The notes beneath the pieces were generated by a model. The model worked only from the letters and a program-made list of their open reading frames with translations. It did not search any database and was not told the DNA's origin. A DNA stretch of 6,162 nt, taken from positions 1 through 6,162 of the forward strand of contig CAKSHV010000098.1 in the NCBI GenBank assembly GCA_934457515.1. The letters are read 5' to 3'. A program made the position numbers and the translations under genes. This document shows positions 5,706-6,162 of the stretch, in pieces. The stretch comes from an uncultured Clostridia bacterium. Its GTDB lineage: Bacteria; Bacillota; Clostridia; RGIG6154. Position 1 is the first letter of the stretch. Each line of letters begins with the position of its first letter.

Positions 5706-6162
5706 GCTTTGCCTATCCACACGCGGCGGAAAACGTGCTCGATTCGGTTTCGCTTACCGTAAACGAAGGCGAATTTCTTTCGATTTGCGGGTTTTCGGGT
5801 TGCGGAAAAACAACGCTTTTGTGGCTTTTAAAACCGTCGCTTTCTCCCGTCGGTGAAAAAAGCGGGACGATTTGGTTTAAAGAAAAGCGCCTTGAAGAGC
5901 TTTCCGAGCGTGAACAGGCGTCTTTTATCGGCTTTGTGTCGCAAAATCCCGAAACGCAGATTGTAACCGACAAGGTGTGGCACGAATTGGCATTCGGACT
6001 CGAAAATTTGGGTATGCCCACCGAAGAAATTCGACGGCGCGTTGCCGAAATGGCTTCGTTTTTCGGGATTCAGACGTGGTTTCATAAAAAAACAAGCGAT
6101 TTGTCCGGCGGACAAAAACAGCTTTTGAATTTGGCGTCGGTTATGGTTATGCAGCCGTCGGT
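5678..6162 (+). CDS. ecfA: Energy-coupling factor transporter ATP-binding protein EcfA, 3' end missing
   Basis: The frame is open from ATG 5678 to the right edge, giving 161 residues of an ABC ATPase. Visible parts are an early aromatic (Y13) for base stacking, Walker A GFSGCGKTT (38-46), the Q-loop around Q89 (SQNPETQIVTD), an ECF-typical VWHELAFGLENLG stretch (100-112), and the ABC signature LSGGQ (142-146). The Walker B, D-loop and switch His lie beyond the window. The QIVTD and AFGLENLG stretches are typical of EcfA rather than of general importers. The product should sit on the cytoplasmic face and dock on EcfT. ECF modules use two ATPase domains, so a second ecfA gene or a fused second domain is expected downstream. 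The 28-base overlap with ecfT and its own Shine-Dalgarno indicate one operon. Whether this is EcfA1 or EcfA2 cannot be told. Confidence 0.93.
   Translation, partial: MESFKIENVSFAYPHAAENVLDSVSLTVNEGEFLSICGFSGCGKTTLLWLLKPSLSPVGEKSGTIWFKEKRLEELSEREQASFIGFVSQNPETQIVTDKVWHELAFGLENLGMPTEEIRRRVAEMASFFGIQTWFHKKTSDLSGGQKQLLNLASVMVMQPS

Noticed and set aside
6099..6116. TTGTCCG / CGGACAA palindrome near the right edge
   Set aside because: It coincides with the codons of the conserved LSGGQ signature of the ATPase, so it reflects coding constraint.

Overview
The window looks like the chromosome of a Gram-positive, low-to-mid G+C Bacillota bacterium, probably an anaerobic clostridium. The reasons are S-layer homology (SLH) repeats on two secreted proteins, purine-rich Shine-Dalgarno sites, an energy-coupling factor (ECF) transporter, and a consensus sigma-A type promoter. 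I cannot name the species. All five genes lie on the plus strand and are tightly packed. No stretch over 300 bases lacks a gene. I see no RNA gene, CRISPR array, insertion sequence or phage remnant.

Layout. Bases 1-2315 hold the 3' part of a large surface protein: an unassigned beta-rich region, two cadherin-like beta-sandwich candidates, a DUF4430 (transcobalamin-like C-terminal) domain, an InlB/Listeria-Bacteroides repeat and three SLH repeats. Bases 2316-2475 are a 160-base regulatory gap. It has a near-perfect promoter (TTGAAA, 17 bases, TGGTATAAT) that begins inside the upstream gene. The promoter overlaps inverted and direct repeats and is followed by a leader with two long hairpins. 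Bases 2476-4041 encode a secreted alpha/alpha-toroid protein (prenyltransferase/squalene-oxidase-like repeats, the fold of the transcobalamin alpha domain) with three C-terminal SLH repeats. Bases 4059-4814 (or from 4038) encode a membrane-anchored DUF4430 protein. Bases 4818-5705 encode EcfT, the ECF transmembrane subunit. Bases 5678-6162 begin an EcfA ATPase that runs off the right edge.

How they may work together (inference). Animal intrinsic factor and transcobalamin combine an alpha6/alpha6 barrel with a DUF4430-type beta domain, and hold cobalamin between the two. Here those modules are on separate polypeptides: a barrel anchored to the wall by SLH repeats, a DUF4430 domain anchored the same way, and a second DUF4430 domain tethered to the membrane by a long linker, encoded directly beside the ECF motor. 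The simplest reading is a surface capture-and-relay route that hands a ligand, most plausibly a corrinoid, from the S-layer to an ECF importer. No substrate-binding S component and no cobalamin riboswitch lie in the window, so the substrate is not proven.
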